A DNA stretch of 40,643 nucleotides, taken from a virus. A model generated the notes under the pieces. That model did not search any database, was not told where the DNA came from, and saw only the letters and a program-made list of their open reading frames with translations. The stretch is from IMG/VR virus record IMGVR_UViG_3300023174_002413, positions 1-40,643 of that record; one strand, written 5' to 3'. This document shows positions 14,789-23,369 of the stretch, in pieces (within the stretch, counting starts at the first letter, position 1; each line of letters begins with the position of its first letter). The position numbers and the translations under genes were made by a program.

Positions 14789-16101
14789 TAAAAGAAACCC
14801 TCAAGCGAAGAAGCATTGGCTTCTGGATGATATTTGTGTAGTTCTTCTTGACCCAATTTAGATTCAAGATAGTCATACCACTCTTGACTATCCCACATAG
14901 ATTCAGATACACCATTCCATAGTGGTTTCCAAAGTGGATGTTCTTTGTTCAGTCTACGTGATTCAACAAAGTTATATCGTGTATCTTCATACTCAAACGA
15001 TCCAAGTTCTAACATTTTCTCACGGAAATAACAAACCAATGATACACGCTCAGAACCTTCTTCACATTTGATCTCAGTATTACCATGCATGACTTCATGG
15101 TTGTTAATCAATAACAAATCTCCAGGTCTTACATTTACCGCAACACGATATTCTGGAGCAATCAAATAACCGCCAGTATATCTACCATCATTAGATAGTG
15201 TTAACAGATTGGAAAGACCTTCATTCAAATCGCCAGCATCATAGTGAGCAGCAGTGCGGAATGTTTTGTTAACAGTGATAGTTGTGAATGGTGTTCCTGG
15301 AACAAGGAATCGTGGGTCTAGTTTCTCAGCAGCTTCCATCTGATTACCATAACGCCATGGCAATAGATCTTTGAAACCTTTGGCAAGATTTTGTAGGAAT
15401 GGATATGCCATCTGAAACTTCTCAAAGTTATCACGTGTATAAGAAGTAGCACGACCATATGGAATACGTGGGTAACGATCGAACCAACCAGCAATACCAG
15501 AGTTAACTGCAGTACCGTAAGTAGTGGTACTAACCATCTTCAGAACTTCTTCAGTTGCAGTTGCTCGTTCTTGACGACTCATTGGTTTGATAGAATCCAA
15601 CCATGCTTCAAAATCAAACTTACCACGGAAACGTGAGATAACCCATACGTTATTCTTACCGCTACCGCCAGCCATTTTCTTATCTACTTCTCGTGGATAT
15701 TTCGCACGGATAGTTTCAATTACGTCTTCGTTATCCAATGAGGAGTTACGATTCTTAAGTAACTGCTCCATCATTTCTTGTTGGTAATTTGTTACCCACT
15801 CACGACCTTCTGAGGTGGCAACAATGCCATCTTTGATACCAGAAGCAAGTCCGCGATTCTCTGTGCGAATAGCTGCTTCTCTAAGTCCTGTGTATGCTGC
15901 ATCTTGTTGTTCTTTACTAAAATAATTCTTACGAAACTTCAATACGATTCGTTTTTCTGAAATGGGATCTTCACCCATTTGTGGTGGCATATAAACATCA
16001 GTATCTTCTTCAATAAGATGATCATAATGTGATTCATCAACAAACTTACCAAGAAGATGTTCACAATTGTGTTTTTGCTCAGCTACAATTACCTTAACCA
16101 T
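14788..16101 (-). CDS. TET/JBP-family DNA dioxygenase
   Basis: A 437-residue Fe(II)/2-oxoglutarate dioxygenase. The metal-binding HxD is H286-Y-D288 in FRTAAHYDAGD. The distal His is in NNHEVMHGNTE (H339, or H335), and R352 in ERVSL is the likely 2-oxoglutarate ligand. The VNKTFRTAAHYDxGD and VRPGDLLLINNHEVMHG context is that of the TET/JBP family, which hydroxylates the 5-methyl group of thymine or 5-methylcytosine in DNA. The last residues, ASSLEGFF, resemble the polymerase tail SSLEDFFG and sliding-clamp-binding peptides. It directly follows the helicase gene (9 bases), so it is co-transcribed with replication genes. No cytosine methyltransferase or dUMP hydroxymethylase is in the window, making thymine the simplest substrate. 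Confidence 0.88.
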   Translation of the reverse strand: MVKVIVAEQKHNCEHLLGKFVDESHYDHLIEEDTDVYMPPQMGEDPISEKRIVLKFRKNYFSKEQQDAAYTGLREAAIRTENRGLASGIKDGIVATSEGREWVTNYQQEMMEQLLKNRNSSLDNEDVIETIRAKYPREVDKKMAGGSGKNNVWVISRFRGKFDFEAWLDSIKPMSRQERATATEEVLKMVSTTTYGTAVNSGIAGWFDRYPRIPYGRATSYTRDNFEKFQMAYPFLQNLAKGFKDLLPWRYGNQMEAAEKLDPRFLVPGTPFTTITVNKTFRTAAHYDAGDLNEGLSNLLTLSNDGRYTGGYLIAPEYRVAVNVRPGDLLLINNHEVMHGNTEIKCEEGSERVSLVCYFREKMLELGSFEYEDTRYNFVESRRLNKEHPLWKPLWNGVSESMWDSQEWYDYLESKLGQEELHKYHPEANASSLEGFF

Positions 16102-16110
16102 ATTTTTCTC

Positions 16111-17505
16111 CTAAAACTTAAATCCACTGAATGCTTCTGCTTTTTGTCGTTTACCAAATTCGCTCTTATCAAACATAGGTACATCATCTTGAACTTGTCC
16201 AGCATCAGACAATCCTACTTGAGCAGACGCTTCAACATCATATAACTTCATCTTTGCTCTATCAACACCAATAACAAATCTCTTATAATAACTAGGATCG
16301 TTATAACGATTCTTCAATTGCTTCACAATAATTTGATTCAACTGTTCAAGTTCTTCATTTGAAACTAACGCAAACATTAAGTCAGCAGTGGCAGGTAATC
16401 CAAATGATTCAGAAGTATCTTCCAAACCTGGATCGCTATTTGTAAATCCACTTCGAGTAGTTTGTGTGGCTGAAACAATCGGAACATTATATTCTACTGC
16501 CAAACCACGCAACTCTTCAGCGATGGACTTAATATATGTATAAGAGTTAATACTTCCACCTTGCTTCATTCGCTGACTTGCGCAAATATTAAGATAGTCA
16601 ATGAAGATAATATCAGGAAGAAACTCACGCTTCAACTTCAACTCTTCAAGCAATGCTCTAAAGTGACCAGCGTGTGCGCCAGCAGTTGGATATTCCTTGA
16701 CGATTAATTTACCTTGAGTTTTACTAGAGATCTTCTTAATACGATTATCAAAGATATCTTTATCAATGACTTTCAATTCATCCATGGTAAGGTTCAACAA
16801 ATTCGCATCGATACGTTCAGCGATACGTTCTTCAGCCATTTCCATAGTAATGTAAAGCACGTTCTTACCTTGAGTCAATACTCCAGCTGCAACGTGACAC
16901 ATAAACAAAGACTTACCAACACCAGTACCAGCCAGAACAATGTTAAGAGTTTTCTTGGACAAACCACCTTTGGTGATTTTGTTGAACATGTCTAGGTCGA
17001 ATGGAACCTTCTCTTCAATGCGGTGATAATAGTCATAACGAGCATCGCTGTCTTCGATGTAATCGTGACCAACGTGATTATCGAAAGAGATGGCAAGAGC
17101 ATCAGAAAGGATAGAAGGTATGGAATCTTTGGTGTTAACTTTATCTCCGCCATCAATGATTCGGATCGAGTGTAAAATTGCATTATAGACTGCCTTATCT
17201 TTACAGAACTTCTCTGTTTGTTCCAACATCCATGACTCATTAACTTCCTCATGAGTCATCGTATCTACATAATTATTAATCTCAGCAAGTTCTTTGTCGT
17301 TGATATCAGTTCGGTTTCCTACCTCAATTGATAGGATCTCTTTGGTTAATGGTTTGTTATACTTCGTAAAGAATTCCACAATAATCTTAGAAAGGATTGC
17401 TTCTTTTCTTTCAGAGAAATAATCAGTTCTAATAAAGGGAATTACTTTACGACAATACTGTTCATCATATACAAGATTACTTAAAATCTTTGTTTCAATT
17501 CTCAT
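16111..17505 (-). CDS. 41: Replicative DNA helicase, gp41-type
   Basis: A 464-residue DnaB-family hexameric helicase equivalent to T4 gp41. Walker A (AGTGVGKSLF), the Walker B region (IIFIDYLNI), SATQTTRSGF and the C-terminal Arg-finger region (GVDRAKMKLYD) are in the expected order. The first 150 residues form the helical N-terminal domain used for hexamer and primase contacts. The start is taken at ATG 17505; an upstream TTG is possible but is not needed. It overlaps the preceding small gene by 11 bases. It unwinds the fork on the lagging-strand template with a primase that is not in this window. Confidence 0.95.
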   Translation of the reverse strand: MRIETKILSNLVYDEQYCRKVIPFIRTDYFSERKEAILSKIIVEFFTKYNKPLTKEILSIEVGNRTDINDKELAEINNYVDTMTHEEVNESWMLEQTEKFCKDKAVYNAILHSIRIIDGGDKVNTKDSIPSILSDALAISFDNHVGHDYIEDSDARYDYYHRIEEKVPFDLDMFNKITKGGLSKKTLNIVLAGTGVGKSLFMCHVAAGVLTQGKNVLYITMEMAEERIAERIDANLLNLTMDELKVIDKDIFDNRIKKISSKTQGKLIVKEYPTAGAHAGHFRALLEELKLKREFLPDIIFIDYLNICASQRMKQGGSINSYTYIKSIAEELRGLAVEYNVPIVSATQTTRSGFTNSDPGLEDTSESFGLPATADLMFALVSNEELEQLNQIIVKQLKNRYNDPSYYKRFVIGVDRAKMKLYDVEASAQVGLSDAGQVQDDVPMFDKSEFGKRQKAEAFSGFKF

Positions 17506-17797
17506 CAATTCCGCCAGTGTAAGTAATATTATTTTTCTGTAGTTGATCCATCATAATAAACTGAAGTAAGTCGCCGATGTAGTGTTCAAACTCTTCAGCG
17601 ACATACTCTTGTTCATTTTCTAGAACCTCATACTCAAAGCAAAGTTTGCAAGTATCATCTTCTTGTTCCTCAAACCTTACCTTACCGTAAGTATAAATTA
17701 TACCTGAATATGGTCCAGAAGTCAACTTTATTGCGTCAACTCCTGTTTTGCGATTCTCAACTACAACGAATGGAGGTTTCGCAAGATGTTCACTCAT
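17495..17797 (-). CDS. Small conserved protein between uvsX and 41
   Basis: A 100-residue acidic protein (DAIKLTSGPYSGIIYTYGKVRFEE), with a predicted beta-rich first half and a helical, Glu-rich second half (EEFEHYIGDLLQFIMMDQL). It overlaps uvsX by 8 bases and the helicase gene by 11, so it is tightly locked into the recombination/replication operon. T4 encodes gp40, a head-assembly factor, at the equivalent place, but no similarity to gp40 is apparent. A small accessory of UvsX or the helicase is possible. Function unknown. Confidence 0.75.
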   Translation of the reverse strand: MSEHLAKPPFVVVENRKTGVDAIKLTSGPYSGIIYTYGKVRFEEQEDDTCKLCFEYEVLENEQEYVAEEFEHYIGDLLQFIMMDQLQKNNITYTGGIDEN

Positions 17798-18860
17798 CGA
17801 ATTCTAGAGCCTCAAGTGCATCGTCAAGGTCATCGCGCATCATTACCTCACCTTGACCAATTGAATATTTGTTCTTGATGTGATCATAGAAAGATTTACT
17901 TGTAAGAATTGGCAACCAGAAATCTTTTGAGTCAGTATCTTTGATACGATATTTCTTCTCATCAATCTCACCAGTTTCTTTGTTAACCTTTTGATACCAA
18001 CCATTGCTTGGTTTGATAACATGTCCTGATTCCAAAGCAACATCTAACAAGCCAGACCATTTGCTTAGACCACCATCGAAAGTAACATTGACAGGAATCT
18101 TTGATTTTTCTTTAACATAACGACTCTTCTCTACGTTAATGATAAAGTTGTAACCAACAATCTCTGTTCCTTCTTTCTCTTGTTGACGACCAAGAATATA
18201 TACGTTATCCGCAGAATACATTGCACCAGTGCCACCACCAACGATGGCTTTCGGGAACAAACCGATCTCCATGTAAGTGTGGTTAACAACAACCAAAGGA
18301 ATATCCTTCAAGTTCAAATGGGGTGTTACCATACGGAACAAAGACTTCATTTGTTTTGCTCGAGTCATATCCGCAGTAGACTTACCTTCCATGGCATCAT
18401 CAACTTCTTTCTTTGACGCAAGATTACCAATTGAATCAATAACAATAATCAAATGGTCACCACGTTCAACATTAGACAACTGTTGCATAATGTCAAACTT
18501 CAATTGTTCTACATCGGTAAGGGGAGTGTGCACAACACGCTTCGTGTCGATTCCGAAAGTATCAAAGTAAGACTGAGGAGTACCGAACTCAGAATCGTAA
18601 AAAAGTAAAGCAGCATCTGGATATTTGTCCAAGTAAGATTTTGCCATCAATAAGCTGAAAGCAGTTTTAAAGTGTTTCGATGGACCAGCCCACATAGTAA
18701 TACCTGGAGTAAGTCCACCATCAAGGCGACCCGAAAGGGCTACGTTGATAATTGGAACAGAAGTAGGAATCATATCCTTCTTCTTAAAGAACTTTGATTC
18801 AGAAAGAATCGCAGAGTCTTTGATAGTGGAATTCTTTTTAATTTTGTCTAGGATGCTCAT
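17790..18860 (-). CDS. uvsX: RecA-like recombinase UvsX
   Basis: A 356-residue RecA-family strand-exchange protein. The phage-type Walker A GPSKHFKTAFS (T4: GPSKSFKS), Walker B LIIVIDSIG, the acidic YDSEFG strand and VVVNHTYMEIG are in the UvsX order. The C-terminal acidic tail (DDLDDALEALEFDE) is typical of RecA-like proteins. It drives recombination-dependent replication and repair with UvsY and gp32, neither seen here. Thioredoxin lies one base upstream, and a small unknown gene overlaps downstream. ATG at 18860 follows a plausible TAAAGGT ribosome site. Confidence 0.96.
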   Translation of the reverse strand: MSILDKIKKNSTIKDSAILSESKFFKKKDMIPTSVPIINVALSGRLDGGLTPGITMWAGPSKHFKTAFSLLMAKSYLDKYPDAALLFYDSEFGTPQSYFDTFGIDTKRVVHTPLTDVEQLKFDIMQQLSNVERGDHLIIVIDSIGNLASKKEVDDAMEGKSTADMTRAKQMKSLFRMVTPHLNLKDIPLVVVNHTYMEIGLFPKAIVGGGTGAMYSADNVYILGRQQEKEGTEIVGYNFIINVEKSRYVKEKSKIPVNVTFDGGLSKWSGLLDVALESGHVIKPSNGWYQKVNKETGEIDEKKYRIKDTDSKDFWLPILTSKSFYDHIKNKYSIGQGEVMMRDDLDDALEALEFDE

Positions 18861-18861
18861 A

Positions 18862-19113
18862 TTATACCTTTAGGAAATCTAACAATTGGGATTCAGTCAT
18901 TGCGCCAACATGACGTCTAACTTCTGCGTTGTTATCATCAATAAGGATAACAGTTGGAACAGAACGAACACCAAACTCAACTGAGGTCATTAGTTCCTCA
19001 TCAATATTAATGTTCTCGATTGGAAACTTAATCTGATCTTCAATAGACTTAAATGTCATTGCTAGACCTTTGCATGGTCCACACCACTCTGCGTAAAATT
19101 TTAAAACTTTCAT
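18862..19113 (-). CDS. Thioredoxin
   Basis: An 83-residue thioredoxin fold with the active site WCGPCK at residues 10-15, cis-Pro context VRSVPTVILID and a C-terminal helix. It is shorter than E. coli thioredoxin (about 108 residues), lacking the first strand/helix, as in many phage thioredoxins. The position between a 2-oxoglutarate dioxygenase and UvsX suggests redox support of replication enzymes, for example ribonucleotide reductase, although no reductase gene is in the window. T4 instead has glutaredoxin NrdC. Confidence 0.93.
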   Translation of the reverse strand: MKVLKFYAEWCGPCKGLAMTFKSIEDQIKFPIENINIDEELMTSVEFGVRSVPTVILIDDNNAEVRRHVGAMTESQLLDFLKV

Positions 19114-19121
19114 ATATTCTC

Positions 19122-19670
19122 CTATGGATTATTTTTCGAATGTGGAACATCAAAGACAAATGTAATCCTTGTGCAATCGCCAGTGTTCTCAGTTCCGTGC
19201 TTTAACTTATTGTTGAACCAAAGTAATGTTCCAGGTTCAACATCTACATACTCATCACCTACAAAATATCTATATCTTCCTAGAATGGATAAATGGTAAC
19301 GATCTCGTGTAAGATAGTAAGTCCCCTCATCAATGTGTAAACCAACATGACCACCAACTGGAAGCGAAAGGAATCCACATCGACTAAACTTCTTGAAATT
19401 CCGCTTCATAAAACCTACAACTTCAGTATGATGTTTTATAGCAGGGGTTGGAATACAAATCTCACTATCACCAACAAAGTCTTCTGCTTTTTCTACACCA
19501 CCCATTACTAATTGTAATGCATCTACTGGTAAATCAGCAAACCCTCTATCAATCAAAGAACCTGCGTTCTCTATACTTTTTTGTGAACCCCAATCAGTTG
19601 GGTGTTCCTTCAATTGTTTCACAATCTTTGAAACATTGATTCCAGTTTTAATGATGCGAATATTAGCCAA
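19122..19670 (-). CDS. Aspartyl/asparaginyl beta-hydroxylase-like dioxygenase
   Basis: A 182-residue double-stranded beta-helix protein. HVGLHIDEG gives the HxD iron site, LKHGTENTGDCTRITFVFDV gives the distal His and the 2-oxoglutarate Arg, and RYRYFVGDEY lies between, as in aspartyl/asparaginyl beta-hydroxylases. Translation very probably starts at TTG 19670: a full GGAGG lies 7 bases upstream and the next in-frame ATG is about 55 codons later. It overlaps the end of the polymerase gene by 8 bases. Substrate unknown. Small 2-oxoglutarate oxygenases are common in aquatic T4-like phages; protein or DNA hydroxylation are both possible, and it could help the modification pathway downstream. Confidence 0.85.
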   Translation of the reverse strand: MANIRIIKTGINVSKIVKQLKEHPTDWGSQKSIENAGSLIDRGFADLPVDALQLVMGGVEKAEDFVGDSEICIPTPAIKHHTEVVGFMKRNFKKFSRCGFLSLPVGGHVGLHIDEGTYYLTRDRYHLSILGRYRYFVGDEYVDVEPGTLLWFNNKLKHGTENTGDCTRITFVFDVPHSKNNP

Positions 19671-22149
19671 AGAAATCCTCCAACGAACTTTGCTCCGATG
19701 TAGACCAACCTAGTGGTTGAATTACAATCTGAAGAGCATCAAGGAATACTTTCTCAAACATCTTATCATAATCTATGTAGGAGTTCAATTCAAACTCTGC
19801 TGGCAACTCTTGACTAAACGCAATAACATCTTCTTGAAACGGATTTGGTTTACGAACATAGACAAATTTAATTTTATCACCATCACGAATCGGCTGATAC
19901 TTTCTATCAAGACCCTTCTTCTTTACATAGTGATTAAACAATAATGCACCACGAACATGAATCGGAGTACCCTTAGAATAGATAGGCGAACCAGCGTACT
20001 GTTTCATACCATTTACACCACGAGGAAACGCAATCTCTTCAATCGGAAGTTTATCAAACTCTTTTCTAAATTCCATGATATAGTTCTGAAGATCGGCTTG
20101 ATTACCTTTAAGAATAACCTCAATCGAATCTCGCAACTTGTCACGAATAACCGCTGGCGTAGAAGACTTGACCATCTCCAGCCCCATAACTTTAATCTTA
20201 GGTTTCTCATACTGAACACCCTCCGAATTATGAACATTAAGAATATATCTTTTCTTAGCAGTCCAGATACCTTTGTCTGCCAAGACCTCACGCTTCATCT
20301 GCATCTTCTGACTATATGCATTCATGTAGTCAGCAAGTTCTTGATAACCACTATCAATGAATGGCTGGAAAACATCTTCACAGATCTTATCCATAAACTT
20401 AATCTTCTGCTCATCAGTCTTACCAACACAGGTTTGTTCAACCAATGTTTCAAGAGTAAGATAGATTGAGTCAGTGTCGATCGCAACTACATAATCTTTA
20501 TCCTCAGTCTTGAGAGTCTTGTTCATGAATGCATTCAACTTGTTTGCCATCCAACGAATGGACAACTGACCAGAAGTTGTAATACCCTCAGCCATACGAA
20601 TATCGAAGTAGCGGAAGTATTGATTACCCATAGCACCATAAGCTGAGTTTAACGCAATCTTCATGGCCATCTGCAGATTATTTAAACGAGAGATATCCTT
20701 GAGTAGATGTTTCTGAGATTTATCTTTCTCATATTCCTGTTGAACCTTCAGCATCTGTTTCTTAAACTTGCTTCGGTCAACATACATCTTTTCCATCAAC
20801 TCAGGCATGAACCCCTTAAACTCTTTGGTATAAGTCCAGCCATTGGCAGTCAAAGCAAGATCTCGTTGTTTAACATATGTAGTATCAATCTCTTGATTCA
20901 AAAGTTTATCAACAGTGACACTAATCTTTTCTGAAGTCAAAGTCTCAGGACTAATGTTATACTGCATAATCAAATGCGGATACAATGAGTTCAAGTCAAA
21001 CGATGCCATCCATTTATGTAAACCAACGATTGGATCTTTAACATAAGCACCTTCAAACTGAGCATCTTTGCCAGAGTAAGACTTTGCTGGAACAACAATA
21101 CCCTTCTTACGCAAATGGTTATAGATAATCGTATCCCACATACGAACCTGCGAATAAACATCCTCGAAATTAATCTTAGCATTATACGCCATGGTCAAAT
21201 GCAGTTCAATCAAACGCATCTTATCTTCTAACTTGTCAACCAACTCTACGTCATGAATGTTATAGTCAACGAATTGTTGCCAGTGATTGGTGTAGAAATC
21301 TTTGAATGAATCGCCTGGATTTACTTTCTTCTTATCACCAAGTTCTTCGCCAGCGATATAGTCAAGGCGATATGATTCTTGTTTAGAATATGTATATTTC
21401 TTATACAATTCAAGATAATCTAACTGAGCAATACCAACGATATCGTAGTGAATCTCTTCATTACCTTTGATGAAAGTCTTACGCTCATTGACATATCCCC
21501 ATGGACTTAATTTGTTGGATTCACCATCACCAAGTTCACGTTCAATCCTACGAATGAGATATGGCATATCGAAAAAGTCAGTATTCCAACCAGTGATAAC
21601 ATCAGGATGGCTCTTAGACCAAAACTCTAGGAATTGCGTAAGAAGATTGTGTTCATCTTTACAATTAACATAGATTACATCTTCACGTGGATTAACATAC
21701 GCTTTACTACCGAAAGTAATAATCCGTTTAGTTGCTAATTCTTTGACTGTGATTAGAAGAACTTCTTCATTTGCTGCACGGATGTCTGGGAATCCATTTT
21801 CTGTGGCAGTCTCAATGTCGATGGTGAACACTTTAATCTGTTCCATATCCCAATTGACATCATGCGAATAGTTATCGCTGATGTATTGATATGCATAGTT
21901 TGAGTTACCATAAACATCAAACCCCTCAACACCCTCATATCGTTTAATGAATTCTCTGGTATCTTTAATAGATCCAGGATTCACTTCATCAACGAATGAT
22001 CCCTCCAGTGTCTTCCACTTGGAGGGTTTCTTTGAAGTTACATAAAGTGTTGGGCTGAAATCTAGTTTGCGTTGGTATCGTTTACCATTCTCAACACCAC
22101 GAATGAAGATTCGATCTCCAATCGGGTGTACCGAAGTATAAAATTCCAT
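19663..22149 (-). CDS. 43: Family B DNA polymerase, gp43-type
   Basis: An 828-residue replicative DNA polymerase (T4 gp43 is 898). The 3'-5' exonuclease domain is intact: DIET (111-114), NTDFFDMPYL and the later YNIHDVELVDKL motif. Polymerase motif A DLNSLYPHLI, motif B (KIALNSAYGAMGNQYFRYFD) and motif C DTDSIYL are present in order. The C-terminal SSLEDFFG is a gp45-clamp-binding-type peptide comparable in position and character to T4 gp43's tail. It has no intein or split. A sigma70-type promoter inside the upstream exonuclease gene could supply an extra transcript. It shares TAATG with the DexA-like gene. Confidence 0.97.
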   Translation of the reverse strand: MEFYTSVHPIGDRIFIRGVENGKRYQRKLDFSPTLYVTSKKPSKWKTLEGSFVDEVNPGSIKDTREFIKRYEGVEGFDVYGNSNYAYQYISDNYSHDVNWDMEQIKVFTIDIETATENGFPDIRAANEEVLLITVKELATKRIITFGSKAYVNPREDVIYVNCKDEHNLLTQFLEFWSKSHPDVITGWNTDFFDMPYLIRRIERELGDGESNKLSPWGYVNERKTFIKGNEEIHYDIVGIAQLDYLELYKKYTYSKQESYRLDYIAGEELGDKKKVNPGDSFKDFYTNHWQQFVDYNIHDVELVDKLEDKMRLIELHLTMAYNAKINFEDVYSQVRMWDTIIYNHLRKKGIVVPAKSYSGKDAQFEGAYVKDPIVGLHKWMASFDLNSLYPHLIMQYNISPETLTSEKISVTVDKLLNQEIDTTYVKQRDLALTANGWTYTKEFKGFMPELMEKMYVDRSKFKKQMLKVQQEYEKDKSQKHLLKDISRLNNLQMAMKIALNSAYGAMGNQYFRYFDIRMAEGITTSGQLSIRWMANKLNAFMNKTLKTEDKDYVVAIDTDSIYLTLETLVEQTCVGKTDEQKIKFMDKICEDVFQPFIDSGYQELADYMNAYSQKMQMKREVLADKGIWTAKKRYILNVHNSEGVQYEKPKIKVMGLEMVKSSTPAVIRDKLRDSIEVILKGNQADLQNYIMEFRKEFDKLPIEEIAFPRGVNGMKQYAGSPIYSKGTPIHVRGALLFNHYVKKKGLDRKYQPIRDGDKIKFVYVRKPNPFQEDVIAFSQELPAEFELNSYIDYDKMFEKVFLDALQIVIQPLGWSTSEQSSLEDFFG

Positions 22150-22718
22150 TAAGACTTTCCATACATTAACATCATAGCATCAAGAGCACAGTCATGAACA
22201 GGGTGGTGTTTAATAACTTGGGCTCGTTCAAATAGAGGATGGTTCACATCACAATAACCATTAGTTCCGCCACTCATTAAATCAACAGCAGTTCTAACGT
22301 CCCTCCACATATTATACCCTGTAATTGGTTGCATGTCAAGTTTTTTAGCAAGGGAATCAATTGCCATTTGATCAAGAGAACCTCGTGCCCACATAGTCTG
22401 ACCATTTGCATTAATGAACTTGTTCATATAGTTATGCAACTCTTTGATTGCATCTTCTGCATAAAGGTCAGTTGAGTTTGCATCAAATGATACACTGCGA
22501 GTATACTCGTGTTGATTTGACCACCACTCAAGTGTCCCAACATCCACAGTACGTCCAAGACGTTTTGCTTGATCTTTTGCATTCAACTTAACAAAGCAAG
22601 CATTATCTAACAGGTCTTGATATGTTGGACGCTTCTCTGGATCGAAGTGAATCAATGCAGCTGAAAGGATAACTGCATTTGATTCAACACCCAAAGTTTC
22701 TACGTCAAAAATAAACAT
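22149..22718 (-). CDS. dexA: DnaQ-like 3'-5' exonuclease (DexA-type)
   Basis: A 189-residue DEDD-family exonuclease. FDVETLG (D4, E6) is ExoI, TMWARGSLDQMAIDSL gives ExoII, and HHPVHDCALDAMML gives ExoIII with the H-x4-D form (DEDDh). The length and the WWSNQHEYTRSVSF region fit T4 DexA (exonuclease A), which degrades short single-stranded DNA and helps recycle host DNA. It abuts the polymerase gene by TAATG, but it is separate from the polymerase's own proofreading domain. The DexA name is by similarity; a general DnaQ-like role is the safe reading. Confidence 0.85.
   Translation of the reverse strand: MFIFDVETLGVESNAVILSAALIHFDPEKRPTYQDLLDNACFVKLNAKDQAKRLGRTVDVGTLEWWSNQHEYTRSVSFDANSTDLYAEDAIKELHNYMNKFINANGQTMWARGSLDQMAIDSLAKKLDMQPITGYNMWRDVRTAVDLMSGGTNGYCDVNHPLFERAQVIKHHPVHDCALDAMMLMYGKS
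22311..22339 (-). promoter_or_regulatory. sigma70-type promoter inside the DexA-like gene
   Basis: The minus strand has TTGACA (22334-22339), a 17-base spacer and TATAAT (22311-22316), both consensus. The start point would be about 155 bases before the polymerase ATG, giving gene 43 its own transcript. Confidence 0.7.
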
Positions 22719-23008
22719 TAAAAGTCCCTCGTTTCGCCATCTTTAGTAAAGAAAGTTCGAATCTTTTGTTCGTCAGTCCAATCAGAACAATAATCATTAT
22801 CAATATCACAGATATCTAATGCTTCCATTGTGGAAACTACTCGATGGCTTACAATAGTTTCACCAAGCCACTTCTGTGAGAATTCTTTTGGACGCTCCAT
22901 TGTTACATCATCTAAAGCATATTCAGGATGATCTTTTGGTGCTTCAATAACATATCGCTCACGAAAGGTAGAAATACATTCAACCATTACCCATACTTTA
23001 TCACTCAT
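22718..23008 (-). CDS. Conserved phage hypothetical protein
   Basis: A 96-residue acidic protein. WVMVECISTFRERYVIEAP at the N-terminus, then KEFSQKWLGETIVSHRVVS and ALDICDIDNDY, form a pattern I recall from other aquatic phages, with no known role. It is probably a small alpha/beta fold. Its end overlaps the DexA-like start (TAATG) and its start overlaps the upstream gene by 8 bases, so it belongs to the same nucleic-acid-metabolism operon. Confidence 0.75.
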   Translation of the reverse strand: MSDKVWVMVECISTFRERYVIEAPKDHPEYALDDVTMERPKEFSQKWLGETIVSHRVVSTMEALDICDIDNDYCSDWTDEQKIRTFFTKDGETRDF

Positions 23009-23369
23009 CAGTCATCTCCTTAGTTAATTCCAGCGAATTCTTTAATGCTTTGCCAGCAACTCGCAATCCATATTCCATCTCACGATTTTTCTGAACAAGC
23101 AATCTATTTTTTCTTAGAGCATCTTGATAGTTGTCATATACTTCAATAGTATCTTGTTTCATTTTTTCAACCCAAGTAGTTACTTTATGAATAGTAACCC
23201 AAGAACCATCAGCAAGTTTAGTGTGACCATCACGAATACGGAATTCGTCAGTCCAGCGTTCACTATTCTTATAAGATGGCATTGGCTCAAACAAAAATAA
23301 TTCTTGTTGTTCTAATTTCTGAAGAAGAACATCAAAGTTCTTTTCAATAGAATCTTTACCATAAAACAT
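23001..23369 (-). CDS. Conserved phage hypothetical protein
   Basis: A 122-residue charged protein, beta-like in the middle (EFRIRDGHTKLADGSWVTIHKV) and helical at the C-terminus (KNREMEYGLRVAGKALKNSL). No domain is recognised. Start and stop each touch or overlap neighbouring genes (the ATG shares its last base region with the upstream stop), consistent with a coupled operon. No function proposed. Confidence 0.7.
   Translation of the reverse strand: MFYGKDSIEKNFDVLLQKLEQQELFLFEPMPSYKNSERWTDEFRIRDGHTKLADGSWVTIHKVTTWVEKMKQDTIEVYDNYQDALRKNRLLVQKNREMEYGLRVAGKALKNSLELTKEMTDE

Noticed and set aside
19957-20469. 170-codon plus-strand open frame within the polymerase gene
   Set aside because: Shadow of the conserved polymerase palm/thumb coding sequence; no promoter or ribosome site on the plus strand.
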